A stretch of DNA of 64,000 nucleotides from an uncultured Lachnospiraceae bacterium (GCA_946182825.1 CAMGZH010000002.1:1-64000), one strand, 5' to 3'. Positions 35,890 to 45,491 are shown, counted from the stretch's first letter. A program made the numbers and translations. The notes: generated from the letters alone by a model not told the origin.

Positions 35890-37743
35890 TTGACCCAAGA
35901 TCGCTTGCTTAGTGCTGACCAGATTCGGGCACTGACCCACGGAAAGGGACCGTGCCTTTGCCTGGCGGGGCCGGGTAGCGGAAAGACGACGGTTTTGACC
36001 GGTCGTGTCCGTTATCTGGTGGAAGAGTTATCGGTAGATCCGTCGAACATACTGGTGGTGACCTTTACAAAGGATGCCGCCATCAGTGTGCAGAGCCGGT
36101 ATCAGCAGGAAGCGACAGGGGGTATTCTGCCCGTTTTTGGGACATTTCATTCGGTCTTTTACATGATTCTTCGTCAGGAGATGGGCATTCGTCCGTCGGG
36201 GATCCTGTCGGGAAAGCTTGCCATTGACCTGTTGTCCCGTATCACAAAAATAAATGGTATCAGCAGCCGGGGGGAGGAATTCCTTCCCGGACTTTTGCGT
36301 GCCATCAGTTTTTACAGGAACCGTTCCACCACAAGGGATTACCCTCTTCCAGAGGGAATCTCCGGGGAACAGTTCCTTTTTGTGTTGCAAGAATATGAAA
36401 AGGCAAAAGAAAAGGCGGCTCTGATCGATTTTGACGATATGATCTTTAAGACAAGGGATCTTCTGCAGCGGGATGAGAAAATTCTGCAGAAATGGCGTGA
36501 GAAGTTTCAATATATCCTGGTAGACGAGGCCCAGGATATGAATCAGATGCAGTATCAGTTGATCCGTCTCCTTGCCTATCCAAGGGACAATCTGTTCCTT
36601 GTGGGGGATGATGACCAGTCGATCTATGGATTTCGGGGAGCCTCCCCGGATTTCCTTTTGAATTTTCCAAAGGATTTTCCGGATGCCAAGGTGGTTCTTT
36701 TGGGCGCGAATTATCGCTGTGCAAAGGCCATTGTAAAGGCGTCGGAGGGGTTGATTGCCCATAACCGGCAGCGCTTTGAGAAGTCCATCGTTGCGGCAGG
36801 AAAGCAGGAGGGACTGGTTCGTCTTCTTACCGGAGAAAATGGAGCAGAGGAGGCGGCCTACTGCACGCAGCTGATCCAGCGTCTTTTGGCGGAGGGAGTG
36901 AAAAAGCAGGAGATCGCTGTTTTGTATCGTAACAATGCCCAGGGGAAGCTGTTACATGAAAGGCTGGGGATGCTCGGACTTGTGGATGAGAAGGCGGATT
37001 ACCTTCAAAGCTTTGTCTGCAAAGATCTTCTGGCATATTTAAGGGCGTCTTTTGGGAAGGTATCACGGGGGGATTTTCTTAGGATTTTATCCCATCCCAA
37101 CCGTGGATTTAACCGCTTCGGTCTAGAAAAAGCAGTGATCGATCCGGGGGAGTGGCTGTGTGTTCAGCAGGAGGGACTGTTTGGACAGAAGGCAGAAGAG
37201 CTGAGGGAACATCTTCGGACCCTTTCTCTTTTATCCCCCTGGGCCGCTATTCAATTTGTAAGAAAAGGTATGGGATATGACGGATATCTGATGGGGGAGG
37301 CGGAAAAGAATGGTCTGTCGAAACATGCCTACAGCAAGATGGCAGACCGGTTGCTTGATCTTTCGAGAGACTACCGGAACATTCCTGCTTTTCTACAGGA
37401 GGTGGATCGCCTGCAAAGGGTAAGGGAAGACATGAAAAATGCGCCTTCCAAAGAGAAGACGCAGAGTATTTCCTTTCATACCTTCCATGGATGTAAGGGA
37501 CTTGAGTACGATACGGTCATTATTCTCGGAGCCTGTGAAGGGATTATGCCCTCCAGGAAAGCAACAGACCTTGCTCTTCTGGAAGAAGAGCGCCGGATGT
37601 TCTATGTTGCCATGACGCGGGCGAAACGGCAGCTGTTCATCTCTGTGATCGGTCATCAGAGCAATGAGGTCCTGTACCCAAGCCGTTTTATAAAAGAAGC
37701 ATTTGCACAGGGGATTCAGTCTCTGGTGATTCCTTCATCCTGA
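35890..37743 (+). CDS. UvrD/PcrA-like superfamily 1A DNA helicase
   Basis: A 617-residue SF1 3'-5' helicase, shorter than PcrA/UvrD (~720). Motifs in order: AGPGSGKTTVLTGR (Walker A, residue ~27), VVTFTKDAA (Ia), LVDEAQDMNQMQ (II), VGDDDQSIYGFRGA (III), NYRCAKAIV (IV), HTFHGCKGLEYDTV (V) and YVAMTRAKRQL (VI). The role is probably DNA repair or replication restart. The start is TTG at 35890 with AAAGGAGGCG in the tail of gltX, four bases after the gltX stop. Its last 28 bp overlap the minus-strand DUF1292 gene. Confidence 0.9.
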   Translation: MTQDRLLSADQIRALTHGKGPCLCLAGPGSGKTTVLTGRVRYLVEELSVDPSNILVVTFTKDAAISVQSRYQQEATGGILPVFGTFHSVFYMILRQEMGIRPSGILSGKLAIDLLSRITKINGISSRGEEFLPGLLRAISFYRNRSTTRDYPLPEGISGEQFLFVLQEYEKAKEKAALIDFDDMIFKTRDLLQRDEKILQKWREKFQYILVDEAQDMNQMQYQLIRLLAYPRDNLFLVGDDDQSIYGFRGASPDFLLNFPKDFPDAKVVLLGANYRCAKAIVKASEGLIAHNRQRFEKSIVAAGKQEGLVRLLTGENGAEEAAYCTQLIQRLLAEGVKKQEIAVLYRNNAQGKLLHERLGMLGLVDEKADYLQSFVCKDLLAYLRASFGKVSRGDFLRILSHPNRGFNRFGLEKAVIDPGEWLCVQQEGLFGQKAEELREHLRTLSLLSPWAAIQFVRKGMGYDGYLMGEAEKNGLSKHAYSKMADRLLDLSRDYRNIPAFLQEVDRLQRVREDMKNAPSKEKTQSISFHTFHGCKGLEYDTVIILGACEGIMPSRKATDLALLEEERRMFYVAMTRAKRQLFISVIGHQSNEVLYPSRFIKEAFAQGIQSLVIPSS

Positions 37744-38027
37744 ATGGCATCGAAGGCTGCTGCGGCAGCTTCGTATTCTTCTTCGGTCTCGATGTTGTCG
37801 ATGATCGGTGAGCCGTCCTCCTCTTCGTCATAGCGGTAAAGGATGGCTTCCTGGTCGTTGAAGGGATTACCGGATTCGTCCACAGGCATAAGTGCAATGT
37901 AGGACTGATCCTCTACGTCGTAGATCACCAGGATCTCGCAATCCAATGTCTCACCGTTATCCAGTTCCAGGGTAACGCAGACATCGGTATCATTCTCGTC
38001 GATTGGGAAAATTTCTTCTTTTGCCAT
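37716..38027 (-). CDS. DUF1292 family protein, second copy
   Basis: A 103-residue acidic protein with the DUF1292 pattern: DVCVTLELDNGETLDCEIL, DQSYIALMPVDESGN and EAILYRYDEEEDGSP, and an Ala/Glu-rich tail. It is about 12 residues longer than the copy at 19626 and lies alone on the minus strand. The 3' end overlaps the 3' end of the helicase gene by 28 bp, so the transcripts are convergent and complementary there. AAGGAGA on the minus strand precedes the ATG. Function unknown. Confidence 0.85.
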   Translation of the reverse strand: MAKEEIFPIDENDTDVCVTLELDNGETLDCEILVIYDVEDQSYIALMPVDESGNPFNDQEAILYRYDEEEDGSPIIDNIETEEEYEAAAAAFDAIQDEGITRD

Positions 38028-38092
38028 AGATTCTCCTTATGAGGTTTGTTGATGTTCGTATCTATTATAGGTTAGGGCGGGGAGAAAAGGCA

Positions 38093-38121
38093 ATGCTTTT
38101 TAGTTTCGGCTATGCTATAAT
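38093..38121 (+). promoter_or_regulatory. Extended -10 promoter for the GlgX-like gene
   Basis: TATAAT at 38116-38121 with an upstream TGC (TGN extension); the -35 region (ATGCTT at about 38093) is poor, as is common with extended -10 promoters. The start codon is 40 bp downstream. Confidence 0.7.
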
Positions 38122-38161
38122 GTTCGGGTGTTTGAATTTTAACAAAATGTGGGAGAACAAC

Positions 38162-40012
38162 ATGGCAATAAAATACATGCGGGGACAGTTTACAAGGCTG
38201 GGTGCCTTTGCCAAGGGAGAGGGTGTGGAACTTACTTTCTCGATTCGCAGAGGTGAGGTGGCGAATGTTTTGATCTATCATGGTAGATCAAAACGTTTGA
38301 TTCAGCGTATATCGCTGGATGACAGTTTTTGTATCGGCAGAGTATACTCCGTATTTTTTCGGAATATAACAGCAGATCGTTTTTGTTATCTCTTGGAGGA
38401 CATGGATGGAACCTTTATGGATCCCTATGCTCCCCGGATCATCGGAAGGGATCGCTGGATGCAGAAGGACCGCTATAAGAAGGAGTATCAGATCTTCGGA
38501 GGCGGCGGAACCTTTTGCAACATGTCGGATGACACGTTTCCAAAGCGAAAAGGAGAGGATACCATTTTGTACAAGCTTCATATGAGAGGCTTTACCATGC
38601 AGCACGGTCTACCTTCCGAATTGCAGGGTAATTACAGAGGTGTAATAGAGAAGATCCCGTATCTTAAGGAACTTGGCATTACGACCGTGGAATTCATGCC
38701 GCTGTATGACTTCGAGGAGATCCGCTATCGCAGTTACCTTGTACAGGAGCGAAGCGGTTCTAAAATGGTTTATGAGAAGCCTTTTGGAACGAATTACTGG
38801 GGATATGGCAGAGCCTTTTATTTTGCACCGAAGGCATCCTATTTCGGGGAGGATCCACAGAAGGGTATGGAAGAGCTGGTAGAGGCCTTCCATAAAGAAG
38901 GAATGGAGATCATTATGGAGTTTTCCTTCCCTAAGGAGAATGATCCGGTCAGCCCGCAGCTGATTGGTCAGATCCTTCGGTTCTGGCATATCCGGTATCA
39001 TATTGACGGATTCCATCTGCTGGGAGAGGATCTCCCTCTGGCGCGTCTTCTGGAAGATCCGTTTCTTTATCAGGCAAAGCTGTTTGCCGATCAGTGTGAT
39101 CCGTGCATTTTGAATGATGATTCCCATAAGCATTTCTTCTACTACAATGACGGTTTTATGTATCCGCTTAGAAGATTGCAGAATCATATGGATGGATCCG
39201 TGGCAGAACTGGCCAATCAGATCAAGCGCCAGAACAAGTCCTATGGATTTGTCAATTATGCAGCCAATACCACAGGTTTTACGCTACTGGATGCCTACAG
39301 CTACGGCGAAAAGCATAATGAGGCAAACGGTGAGGACAATCGGGACGGAAGCAACTACAATTGCAGCTTTAACCATGGTGTGGAAGGTCCTTCCCGAAGC
39401 AGAGGTGTTCTGCGTGGCAGGATGAACAGCGTGCGAAGCGCATTGGCCCTTACCATTCTTTCCCAGGGAATTCCGCTGATTTGCAGTGGTGATGAAATGT
39501 TGAATTCACAGAAGGGGAACAATAATCCTTACGGTCAGGATAATCCCATCGGCTGGACCCAGTTTTCCCAGAAGAAGGATGCACTTGCCCTTAAGGAATA
39601 TGTCAAGGCATTGATCCGCTTCCGTAAGGATCATGCCGTACTCTCTGACCCTGTTCCACGAAGGGAAAGCGATTATCTGAACCTTGGGATTCCGGATCTT
39701 TCCTACCATGGAAGAGAGCCGTGGATCATGGGAATCGGAGAAGAGAAGAAGGGACTTGGCATCCTATACTGTGGCGGCTATGGAAGACGTAGCGGCGAAG
39801 ATGTTATGCTGTGTATGAATTTTTACTACGGGGAGGAGACCTTTGCACTTCCAAGTCTTCCGAGAGGAAGAAAGTGGTATAAGGTGACGAATACTTCCGA
39901 GGGGGATTTTTATATGGACGGCGTGGAGACCTTAGATCAGCAGCATATAACGGTTCCGGGCGGTTCTGTTACAGTGCTGATCGGTAAAAAAACGAAGGAT
40001 GTAAAGAAATAA
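38162..40012 (+). CDS. GlgX/isoamylase-like GH13 protein with lost catalytic residues (predicted pseudoenzyme)
   Basis: A 616-residue protein with the layout of glycogen-debranching enzymes: an N-terminal carbohydrate-binding-like domain (1-110), the (beta/alpha)8 barrel (KLHMRGFTMQ, GVIEKIPYLKELGITTVEFMP, NYWGYG, then KHNEANGEDNRDG and HGVEGPS) and a C-terminal beta domain. All four GH13 regions are altered. Region I reads IMEFSFPK instead of the DxxxNH pattern. In region II, HIDGFHLLGED has Leu287 where the nucleophile Asp should be and His285 in place of Arg. Region III has Asp310 in place of the acid/base Glu. In region IV, NYAANTTGF has Thr-Thr in place of His-Asp. It is likely a glycan-binding or regulatory protein. 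The ATG at 38162 is chosen because upstream codons (from 38039) precede the promoter. Confidence 0.85.
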   Translation: MAIKYMRGQFTRLGAFAKGEGVELTFSIRRGEVANVLIYHGRSKRLIQRISLDDSFCIGRVYSVFFRNITADRFCYLLEDMDGTFMDPYAPRIIGRDRWMQKDRYKKEYQIFGGGGTFCNMSDDTFPKRKGEDTILYKLHMRGFTMQHGLPSELQGNYRGVIEKIPYLKELGITTVEFMPLYDFEEIRYRSYLVQERSGSKMVYEKPFGTNYWGYGRAFYFAPKASYFGEDPQKGMEELVEAFHKEGMEIIMEFSFPKENDPVSPQLIGQILRFWHIRYHIDGFHLLGEDLPLARLLEDPFLYQAKLFADQCDPCILNDDSHKHFFYYNDGFMYPLRRLQNHMDGSVAELANQIKRQNKSYGFVNYAANTTGFTLLDAYSYGEKHNEANGEDNRDGSNYNCSFNHGVEGPSRSRGVLRGRMNSVRSALALTILSQGIPLICSGDEMLNSQKGNNNPYGQDNPIGWTQFSQKKDALALKEYVKALIRFRKDHAVLSDPVPRRESDYLNLGIPDLSYHGREPWIMGIGEEKKGLGILYCGGYGRRSGEDVMLCMNFYYGEETFALPSLPRGRKWYKVTNTSEGDFYMDGVETLDQQHITVPGGSVTVLIGKKTKDVKK

Positions 40013-40013
40013 C

Positions 40014-40577
40014 ATGAGTTTACGCAAGGCATTTTCACATTTTAAGACGATTACCCACCATCGCCATCTGGTAATGAAGGGTTGCTTTAAGGCGGGCCTG
40101 TACTGGCAGGGACTGACCCATGACCTGTCCAAGTATTCCTGGGTGGAGTTTTCGGTTGGCGCCAGATATTTTCAGGGAGATCGAAGCCCCAATAATGCGG
40201 AGCGTGAGGCGACCGGAGTCTCTTTGGCCTGGTTGCATCATAAGGGAAGGAACAAGCATCATCTGGAGTATTGGATCGACTATAATGTGAATCGGGATCC
40301 TTCTTCCGGTAAGGACCACGGAGCAATGGCAGGCATGAAGATGCCGGAGCGCTATGTGGTAGAGATGTTTGTGGATCGTATTTCCGCTTCCAAGAACTAT
40401 CTGAAGGAATCCTATCGGGATGATGCTCCTCTGCAGTACTTCCTGAAAAGTCAGGATCATTATATTATTCATCCGCAGACCAAGGAACTGTTGCATCAAC
40501 TCCTTTTGATGAATGCGCAAAAGGGAGAGGATGAGACCTTCCGTTACATACGAAAGGAAATTCTTCATAATTTATAA
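40014..40577 (+). CDS. DUF5662 family protein
   Basis: A 187-residue soluble protein with HD-like features: HHRHLVMKGCFKAGLYWQGLTHDLSKYS (in two parts around residues 15-42), HHKGRNKHHLEYW (about 76-88) and AGMKMPERYVVEMFVDRISASK. The His/Asp clusters could bind metal, as in HD phosphohydrolases, but no activity is known for the family. The ATG starts two bases after the GlgX-like stop, so the two genes are cotranscribed; a terminator follows. I recall the family name DUF5662 from memory. Confidence 0.8.
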   Translation: MSLRKAFSHFKTITHHRHLVMKGCFKAGLYWQGLTHDLSKYSWVEFSVGARYFQGDRSPNNAEREATGVSLAWLHHKGRNKHHLEYWIDYNVNRDPSSGKDHGAMAGMKMPERYVVEMFVDRISASKNYLKESYRDDAPLQYFLKSQDHYIIHPQTKELLHQLLLMNAQKGEDETFRYIRKEILHNL

Positions 40578-40596
40578 TTTAGAGATTGTTTTTTAA

Positions 40597-40631
40597 GGAA
40601 AAGGTGCTATGATAAAAGCACCTTTTTTCTT
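40597..40631 (+). terminator. Rho-independent terminator after the DUF5662 gene
   Basis: AAAAGGTGCT (up to 40608) pairs with AGCACCTTTT (from 40618), followed by a long T-run. Confidence 0.9.
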
Positions 40632-40674
40632 TTAGCTTTTTAGCGTTTCCTTTCCGTTCGGAAGGGAGAATTTC

Positions 40675-42213
40675 ATGTTTAGTAAAATTTATTCGGCCAC
40701 CCTGTCCGGTATTGAGAGCCGGGTGGTTTCGGTGGAGGCGGATGTGAGTGATGGTCTGCCTGTTTTTGAAATGGTAGGAGCTCTTTCTGTTGAAGTAAAA
40801 GAGGGGAAGGAGCGGGTAAGAACGGTGATTCGAAGCCTTGGACAAAGGCTTCCGGCCAGAAGGATCACGGTGAATTTTTCCCCGGCGGATCTTCGGAAGA
40901 GAGGTACCGGATTCGATCTTCCGGTAGCTCTGGCAGTTTTGTCCGCTCTTGGCAATTTTCAGGGGGTTGAGATTGGTGATCTGTTTGTTGCAGGAGAACT
41001 GGGGCTTTCCGGGGAGGTGCTTCCGATCCGGGGGATCCTTCCCATGCTTCTTGCGGCAAAGGAGGCCGGGCTAAAGCGCTGCTTGATCCCCATGGACAAT
41101 ATGAAGGAGGCATCCTTTGTTCCGGGGCTTGTTCTTGTGGGAATTCGTCATATCCGGGAGGCGGGGGACTATCTGACAAAGGGGCGGATCCCTGTCCAAG
41201 AGGTGGAGGAGTCATGGGAAGCGGTGGAAAGGTCTGCTGTGGATTTTGCCGACGTCCATGGACAGGAGAATATTCGAAGAGCCTGTGAGATCGCTGCCGC
41301 CGGAATGCATAATTTACTGATGTACGGGCCGCCGGGAGCAGGGAAAAGCCTGGTGGCAGGTGCTTTGCCGTCGATCCTTTCCCCTATGACAGATCAGGAG
41401 AAGACTGAAGTGATGAAGATCTATTCCGTCAGCGGGAAGGGGAACATCCAGTTGGTTTTAGACGGGCAGAGACCCTTTCGAAGTCCTCACCACACCATAA
41501 CGGAGATCGCGATGGCCGGGGGAGGGGTATCCCCTCGTCCCGGAGAGATCACACTGGCCCACAGAGGTGTTCTTTTTTTGGATGAGCTGCCGGAGTTTGA
41601 CCGGAAGACCCTTGAGATCTTACGACAGCCTTTAGAGGAGCACTGTATCCATATCAGTCGCAATAAGACAGAGGATGTGTACCCGGCAGAATTTTTGCTG
41701 GTGGCTGCCATGAATCCCTGCAAATGCGGGTATTATCCGTCTGTCAAATGTCACTGCAGTCAACATTCGATTCAGCAGTATATTTCCCGTATTTCCCAGC
41801 CTCTTCTAGATCGGTTTGACCTTTGTGCAGAGGCGAAGAAGGTAAAGATCACAGAACTGAAAAACACAAGAAAAGAAGAGGATTCCGGGGCGATCCGGGA
41901 GAGGGTCGTCAGAGCCATGGAGAGGCAAAGACAAAGGTATGAAAGGAGCGGATGTTTGTTTAACAGTCAGGTTCCCTCCGGTAAGATCATAGAATACTGT
42001 GAGCTCGGACCGGAAGAAAACGAATATCTGGATCGAATCTATGAAGCAAAGGAACTGACGGTAAGAGGGTATTACCGCATACTACGGGTGGCACGGACAA
42101 TAGCGGATCTGGCAGGAAGCAGCAGAGTAGAGACATCCCACCTGATGGAGGCAGTCTATTATCGGACACTGGATCGGAGATTCTGGGAGGTGAGTGAAGA
42201 TGTATCCTTTTGA
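40675..42213 (+). CDS. comM: YifB/ComM family Mg-chelatase-like AAA ATPase
   Basis: 512 residues. An N-terminal Lon-protease-like fold (1-165), then the AAA+ domain with MYGPPGAGKSLVAGALPSIL (Walker A, residue ~220), VLFLDELPEF (Walker B) and LVAAMNPCKCGYYP, and a C-terminal MgChl_C region (VRGYYRILRVARTIADL). ComM of Haemophilus and Vibrio is a hexameric branch-migration helicase for natural transformation, which fits its place directly upstream of dprA. Whether this organism is competent is unknown. The ATG at 40675 is preceded by GGAAGGGAGA. Confidence 0.93.
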   Translation: MFSKIYSATLSGIESRVVSVEADVSDGLPVFEMVGALSVEVKEGKERVRTVIRSLGQRLPARRITVNFSPADLRKRGTGFDLPVALAVLSALGNFQGVEIGDLFVAGELGLSGEVLPIRGILPMLLAAKEAGLKRCLIPMDNMKEASFVPGLVLVGIRHIREAGDYLTKGRIPVQEVEESWEAVERSAVDFADVHGQENIRRACEIAAAGMHNLLMYGPPGAGKSLVAGALPSILSPMTDQEKTEVMKIYSVSGKGNIQLVLDGQRPFRSPHHTITEIAMAGGGVSPRPGEITLAHRGVLFLDELPEFDRKTLEILRQPLEEHCIHISRNKTEDVYPAEFLLVAAMNPCKCGYYPSVKCHCSQHSIQQYISRISQPLLDRFDLCAEAKKVKITELKNTRKEEDSGAIRERVVRAMERQRQRYERSGCLFNSQVPSGKIIEYCELGPEENEYLDRIYEAKELTVRGYYRILRVARTIADLAGSSRVETSHLMEAVYYRTLDRRFWEVSEDVSF

Positions 42214-43297
42214 ACTTGCAGTATTACGTTCTCTTTCTGCCACACAAAAACGGCAGCTGGTACAGACGATGGGAAGTGCAGAGGCGGTTCTTGAAAGCAG
42301 GGAAGAGGAACTGTTGGATACCGGACTGATCAATGAACAGGTAATAAAACATCTGCGGGAGGAGAGGGCCGGAAGAAATTTTAAGGAAGAGTATGCTGAC
42401 TACAAAAAGGCCGGATATGGCATTGTCTCGTTAGAGGATCGGGAGTATCCGGAGCTTCTGCGGCAGATACCGGATCCCCCTTACGGGATCTTTTACAGAG
42501 GAACGCTTCCGGGAAAGGAGGAGCAGATGATTGCCATGGTGGGGGCAAGGCGGTGTTCTTCTTATGGCAGAACGGCAGCGACGGAGCTTGCCCGCTATCT
42601 GGCAGAGCAGGGGTTTTCCATCGTAAGCGGAATGGCTCTTGGAATCGATGGAGCTTCTCACACCGGTGCCTTGGAAGCTTCGGGAAGAACCTATGCCTTT
42701 TTGGCCTGTGGACCGGATATCTGTTACCCCAGAGCAAATTATAAACTGTACCGTGCCATTCCCGAACATGGAGCTTTGATGAGTGAGTTTCCTCCGGGGG
42801 TGGCTCCTGTTGCCAGATTTTTTCCCTCCCGCAACCGTCTGATCAGTGGAATCAGTCGGGCGGTGCTTGTGATGGAAGCTAGAAAAAGAAGCGGATCCTT
42901 GATCACCGCGGACCAGGCTCTTGAACAGGGACGGGATGTTTATGCTCTGCCCGGGAGGATCAGTGACGTTATGAGCGAAGGCTGCAACCATTTGATCGCC
43001 CAGGGAGCTATGATCATCCAATCCAGGGAAACCTTGCTTTCTGACCTGACAGAACTGCCTGTGGGGAACATGAAAATAGAAATTGACACACAATTCAATA
43101 AATTACACCTTGAAAAAGAAGAATTACTGGTGTATAGTTGTTTCGATTTCTATGCCAAAGGCGTAGATGAAGTACAGCAGGAAGTCGGACTCGATCTTCT
43201 GACTCTGCTGTCTATTATTTTGAAATTATGTGAGATGGGTTGCCTGAAGGAAGTTTTCCAGAATCAGTACATTCGCGTGGCATCCATCTTTCATTAA
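42200..43297 (+). CDS. dprA: DNA-processing protein DprA
   Basis: Binds incoming single-stranded DNA and loads RecA during transformation. The 365-residue protein has an N-terminal SAM-like helical region, the DprA Rossmann domain (MVGARRCSSYGRTAATELA, SIVSGMALGIDGASHTGAL, FPPGVAPVARFFPSRNRLISGIS) and a C-terminal winged-helix-like domain. ATG 42200 is favoured over GTG 42194 because GGGAGG ends about 10 bp upstream of it. It overlaps the end of comM by 14 bp, and topA follows. Confidence 0.95.
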   Translation: MYPFELAVLRSLSATQKRQLVQTMGSAEAVLESREEELLDTGLINEQVIKHLREERAGRNFKEEYADYKKAGYGIVSLEDREYPELLRQIPDPPYGIFYRGTLPGKEEQMIAMVGARRCSSYGRTAATELARYLAEQGFSIVSGMALGIDGASHTGALEASGRTYAFLACGPDICYPRANYKLYRAIPEHGALMSEFPPGVAPVARFFPSRNRLISGISRAVLVMEARKRSGSLITADQALEQGRDVYALPGRISDVMSEGCNHLIAQGAMIIQSRETLLSDLTELPVGNMKIEIDTQFNKLHLEKEELLVYSCFDFYAKGVDEVQQEVGLDLLTLLSIILKLCEMGCLKEVFQNQYIRVASIFH

Positions 43298-43312
43298 GGA
43301 AAGGGTAGTGAC

Positions 43313-45391
43313 ATGGCAAAGAATCTGGTGATCGTAGAGTCCCCAACGAAGGTTAAGACCATCAAGAAATTTTTGGGGAGAAATTATCAGGTCATGGCAT
43401 CCCAGGGACATGTTAGGGATTTACCTAAAAGTCAGTTGGGAATTGATATCGAACATGATTTTGAACCGAAGTATATTACGATTCGAGGCAAAGGTGAGCT
43501 TCTTGCAGCGCTTCGCAAGGAAGTGAAGAAAGCAGATAAGATCTATCTCGCGACGGATCCCGATCGTGAGGGAGAGGCAATTTCGTGGCACCTGGTTACA
43601 GCGCTGAAGCTTCAGGACAAGAAGTTCTATCGAATCACCTTCAATGAGATCACCAAGAATGCGGTCAAGAATTCCTTTAAGGAATCCAGGGACATTGATA
43701 TGGATCTTGTAGATGCGCAGCAGGCACGGCGTGTACTGGATCGAATGGTTGGTTACAGTATTTCACCTCTGCTTTGGGCGAAGGTAAAGCGTGGACTTTC
43801 CGCCGGACGAGTTCAGTCTGTGACACTTCGTCTGATCTGTGATCGTGAAGATGAGATCAATGCCTTTATCCCGAAGGAATACTTTACGCTGGATACGAAG
43901 GTGACCCATGGCAAGCAAAAGCTTCTGCTCCATTACTATGGATCTCCCAAGAAGAAGGTCATTGAGAGCAGAGAAGAACTGGCCGAGATCATGGAGAAGA
44001 CAAAGAGTACACCGCTTGTTGTGGATTCTGTCAAGAAGACCGTAAAAGAGCGTAAGGCACCTTTGCCTTTCACAACCTCAACCTTGCAGCAGGAGGCTTC
44101 CAAGGCGTTAAATTTTGCAATTGTAAAGACCATGCGTGTGGCACAGCAGCTCTATGAGGGCGTTGAGATCAAAGGCAGCGGTACGGTAGGTCTGATCACA
44201 TACCTTCGTACGGATTCCGTTCGTATTTCGGACGAAGCGAAGGCAGATGCAGCGGAATTTATCAAAGAGCAGTACGGTCCGGAGTATAATTGTGCAGTTG
44301 CAGAAGCGACCAAGAAGGGCAAGAAGAATATTCAGGATGCCCATGAAGCCATTCGTCCTGCCAACCTTCATCTACTGCCGTCTGAAATTAAAGAGTCTTT
44401 GTCCAGAGATCAGTTCAGACTGTATCAGTTGATCTGGCGTCGTTTTATGGCGTCACAGATGGCAAATGCCAAGTATGAGACCACCTCCCTTAAGACAAAA
44501 GCGGGGGATATAGTCTATACTGCCTCCTCCACCGTGTCACTGTTTGACGGTTTCCGTCTGGTGTACACCGATGCGGATGAGGAAAAGGCACAAAAGCCGG
44601 TGGATTATTCCCAGCTGGTAGAAGGGGATGTGCTTGAGATCAAGGAGTTTGTTGACAAGCAGCATTTCACACAGCCGCCGGCACATTTTACAGAGGCGTC
44701 TCTGGTACACACACTCGAAGAGCTGGGAATCGGTCGACCATCGACCTATTCCCCAACCATATCGACACTGTTAAAGCGTCGGTATGTTGTAAAAGAGGGA
44801 CGCAATATCTTCGTTTCCGAACTGGGGGATGTTGTTAACGGCATCATGAAGGACTCCTTCCCGGTCATCGTTGACACCAGTTTTACCGCCAACATGGAAA
44901 GCCTTTTGGACGGTGTAGAAGAGGGAACGGTAGAGTGGAAATCCATTGTTCGTAATTTCTATCCGGATCTTGAGCGGTCGGTAGAAGTGGCACAGGAAGA
45001 ACTGGAAAAGGTTGAGATCAAGGACGAGGAGACCGATGTCATCTGTGAGTCCTGTGGTCGTAATATGGTGATTAAATATGGTCCTCACGGTAAGTTCCTG
45101 GCCTGCCCGGGATTCCCGGAGTGTCGTAACACAAAGCCATATCTGGAAAAGATTGGGGTTTCATGTCCGAAGTGCGGTAAGGATGTTGTCATCCGTAAGA
45201 CAAAGAAGGGAAGACGTTTTTACGGATGCGAGGATTATCCCACCTGTGACTTTATGAGCTGGCAGATGCCGGTTGAGAAGAAATGCCCACGCTGTGGAAA
45301 TTTCATGGTGGTCAAGGGGAACCACATTGTATGTTCTGATGCGTCCTGCGGTTATATGGAGGACAAAAAAGATAATGATGATGCATCATAA
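43313..45391 (+). CDS. topA: DNA topoisomerase I
   Basis: Type IA topoisomerase that relaxes negative supercoils. The 692-residue protein has the TOPRIM domain (VIVESPTKVKTIKKFLG, ATDPDREGEAISWH), the active-site Tyr in ITYLRTDSVRIS (residue ~300) and GIGRPSTYSPTI, followed by three C-terminal C-x2-C zinc-ribbon motifs (CESCG, CPKCG, CPRCG). Start at 43313 with AGGAAAGGG upstream. It is the third gene of the comM-dprA-topA-codY order common in Firmicutes. Confidence 0.97.
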   Translation: MAKNLVIVESPTKVKTIKKFLGRNYQVMASQGHVRDLPKSQLGIDIEHDFEPKYITIRGKGELLAALRKEVKKADKIYLATDPDREGEAISWHLVTALKLQDKKFYRITFNEITKNAVKNSFKESRDIDMDLVDAQQARRVLDRMVGYSISPLLWAKVKRGLSAGRVQSVTLRLICDREDEINAFIPKEYFTLDTKVTHGKQKLLLHYYGSPKKKVIESREELAEIMEKTKSTPLVVDSVKKTVKERKAPLPFTTSTLQQEASKALNFAIVKTMRVAQQLYEGVEIKGSGTVGLITYLRTDSVRISDEAKADAAEFIKEQYGPEYNCAVAEATKKGKKNIQDAHEAIRPANLHLLPSEIKESLSRDQFRLYQLIWRRFMASQMANAKYETTSLKTKAGDIVYTASSTVSLFDGFRLVYTDADEEKAQKPVDYSQLVEGDVLEIKEFVDKQHFTQPPAHFTEASLVHTLEELGIGRPSTYSPTISTLLKRRYVVKEGRNIFVSELGDVVNGIMKDSFPVIVDTSFTANMESLLDGVEEGTVEWKSIVRNFYPDLERSVEVAQEELEKVEIKDEETDVICESCGRNMVIKYGPHGKFLACPGFPECRNTKPYLEKIGVSCPKCGKDVVIRKTKKGRRFYGCEDYPTCDFMSWQMPVEKKCPRCGNFMVVKGNHIVCSDASCGYMEDKKDNDDAS

Positions 45392-45425
45392 CTGTCTCAA
45401 AAAACACAAAAGTTGGAAAAACTGT

Positions 45426-45454
45426 TTGAATTTTACGACAATTGATGCTAAAAT
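45426..45454 (+). promoter_or_regulatory. Sigma-A promoter for codY
   Basis: TTGAAT (45426-45431), 17 bp, TAAAAT (45449-45454) with a TGC extension upstream of the -10. codY can thus be expressed apart from topA. Confidence 0.8.
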
Positions 45455-45491
45455 CAAAAGAGAATTCGAATAAAATCAATAGGAGACAACA

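Noticed and set aside
42431-43093. 220-codon minus-strand frame across dprA
   Set aside because: Antisense to the conserved DprA Rossmann domain.
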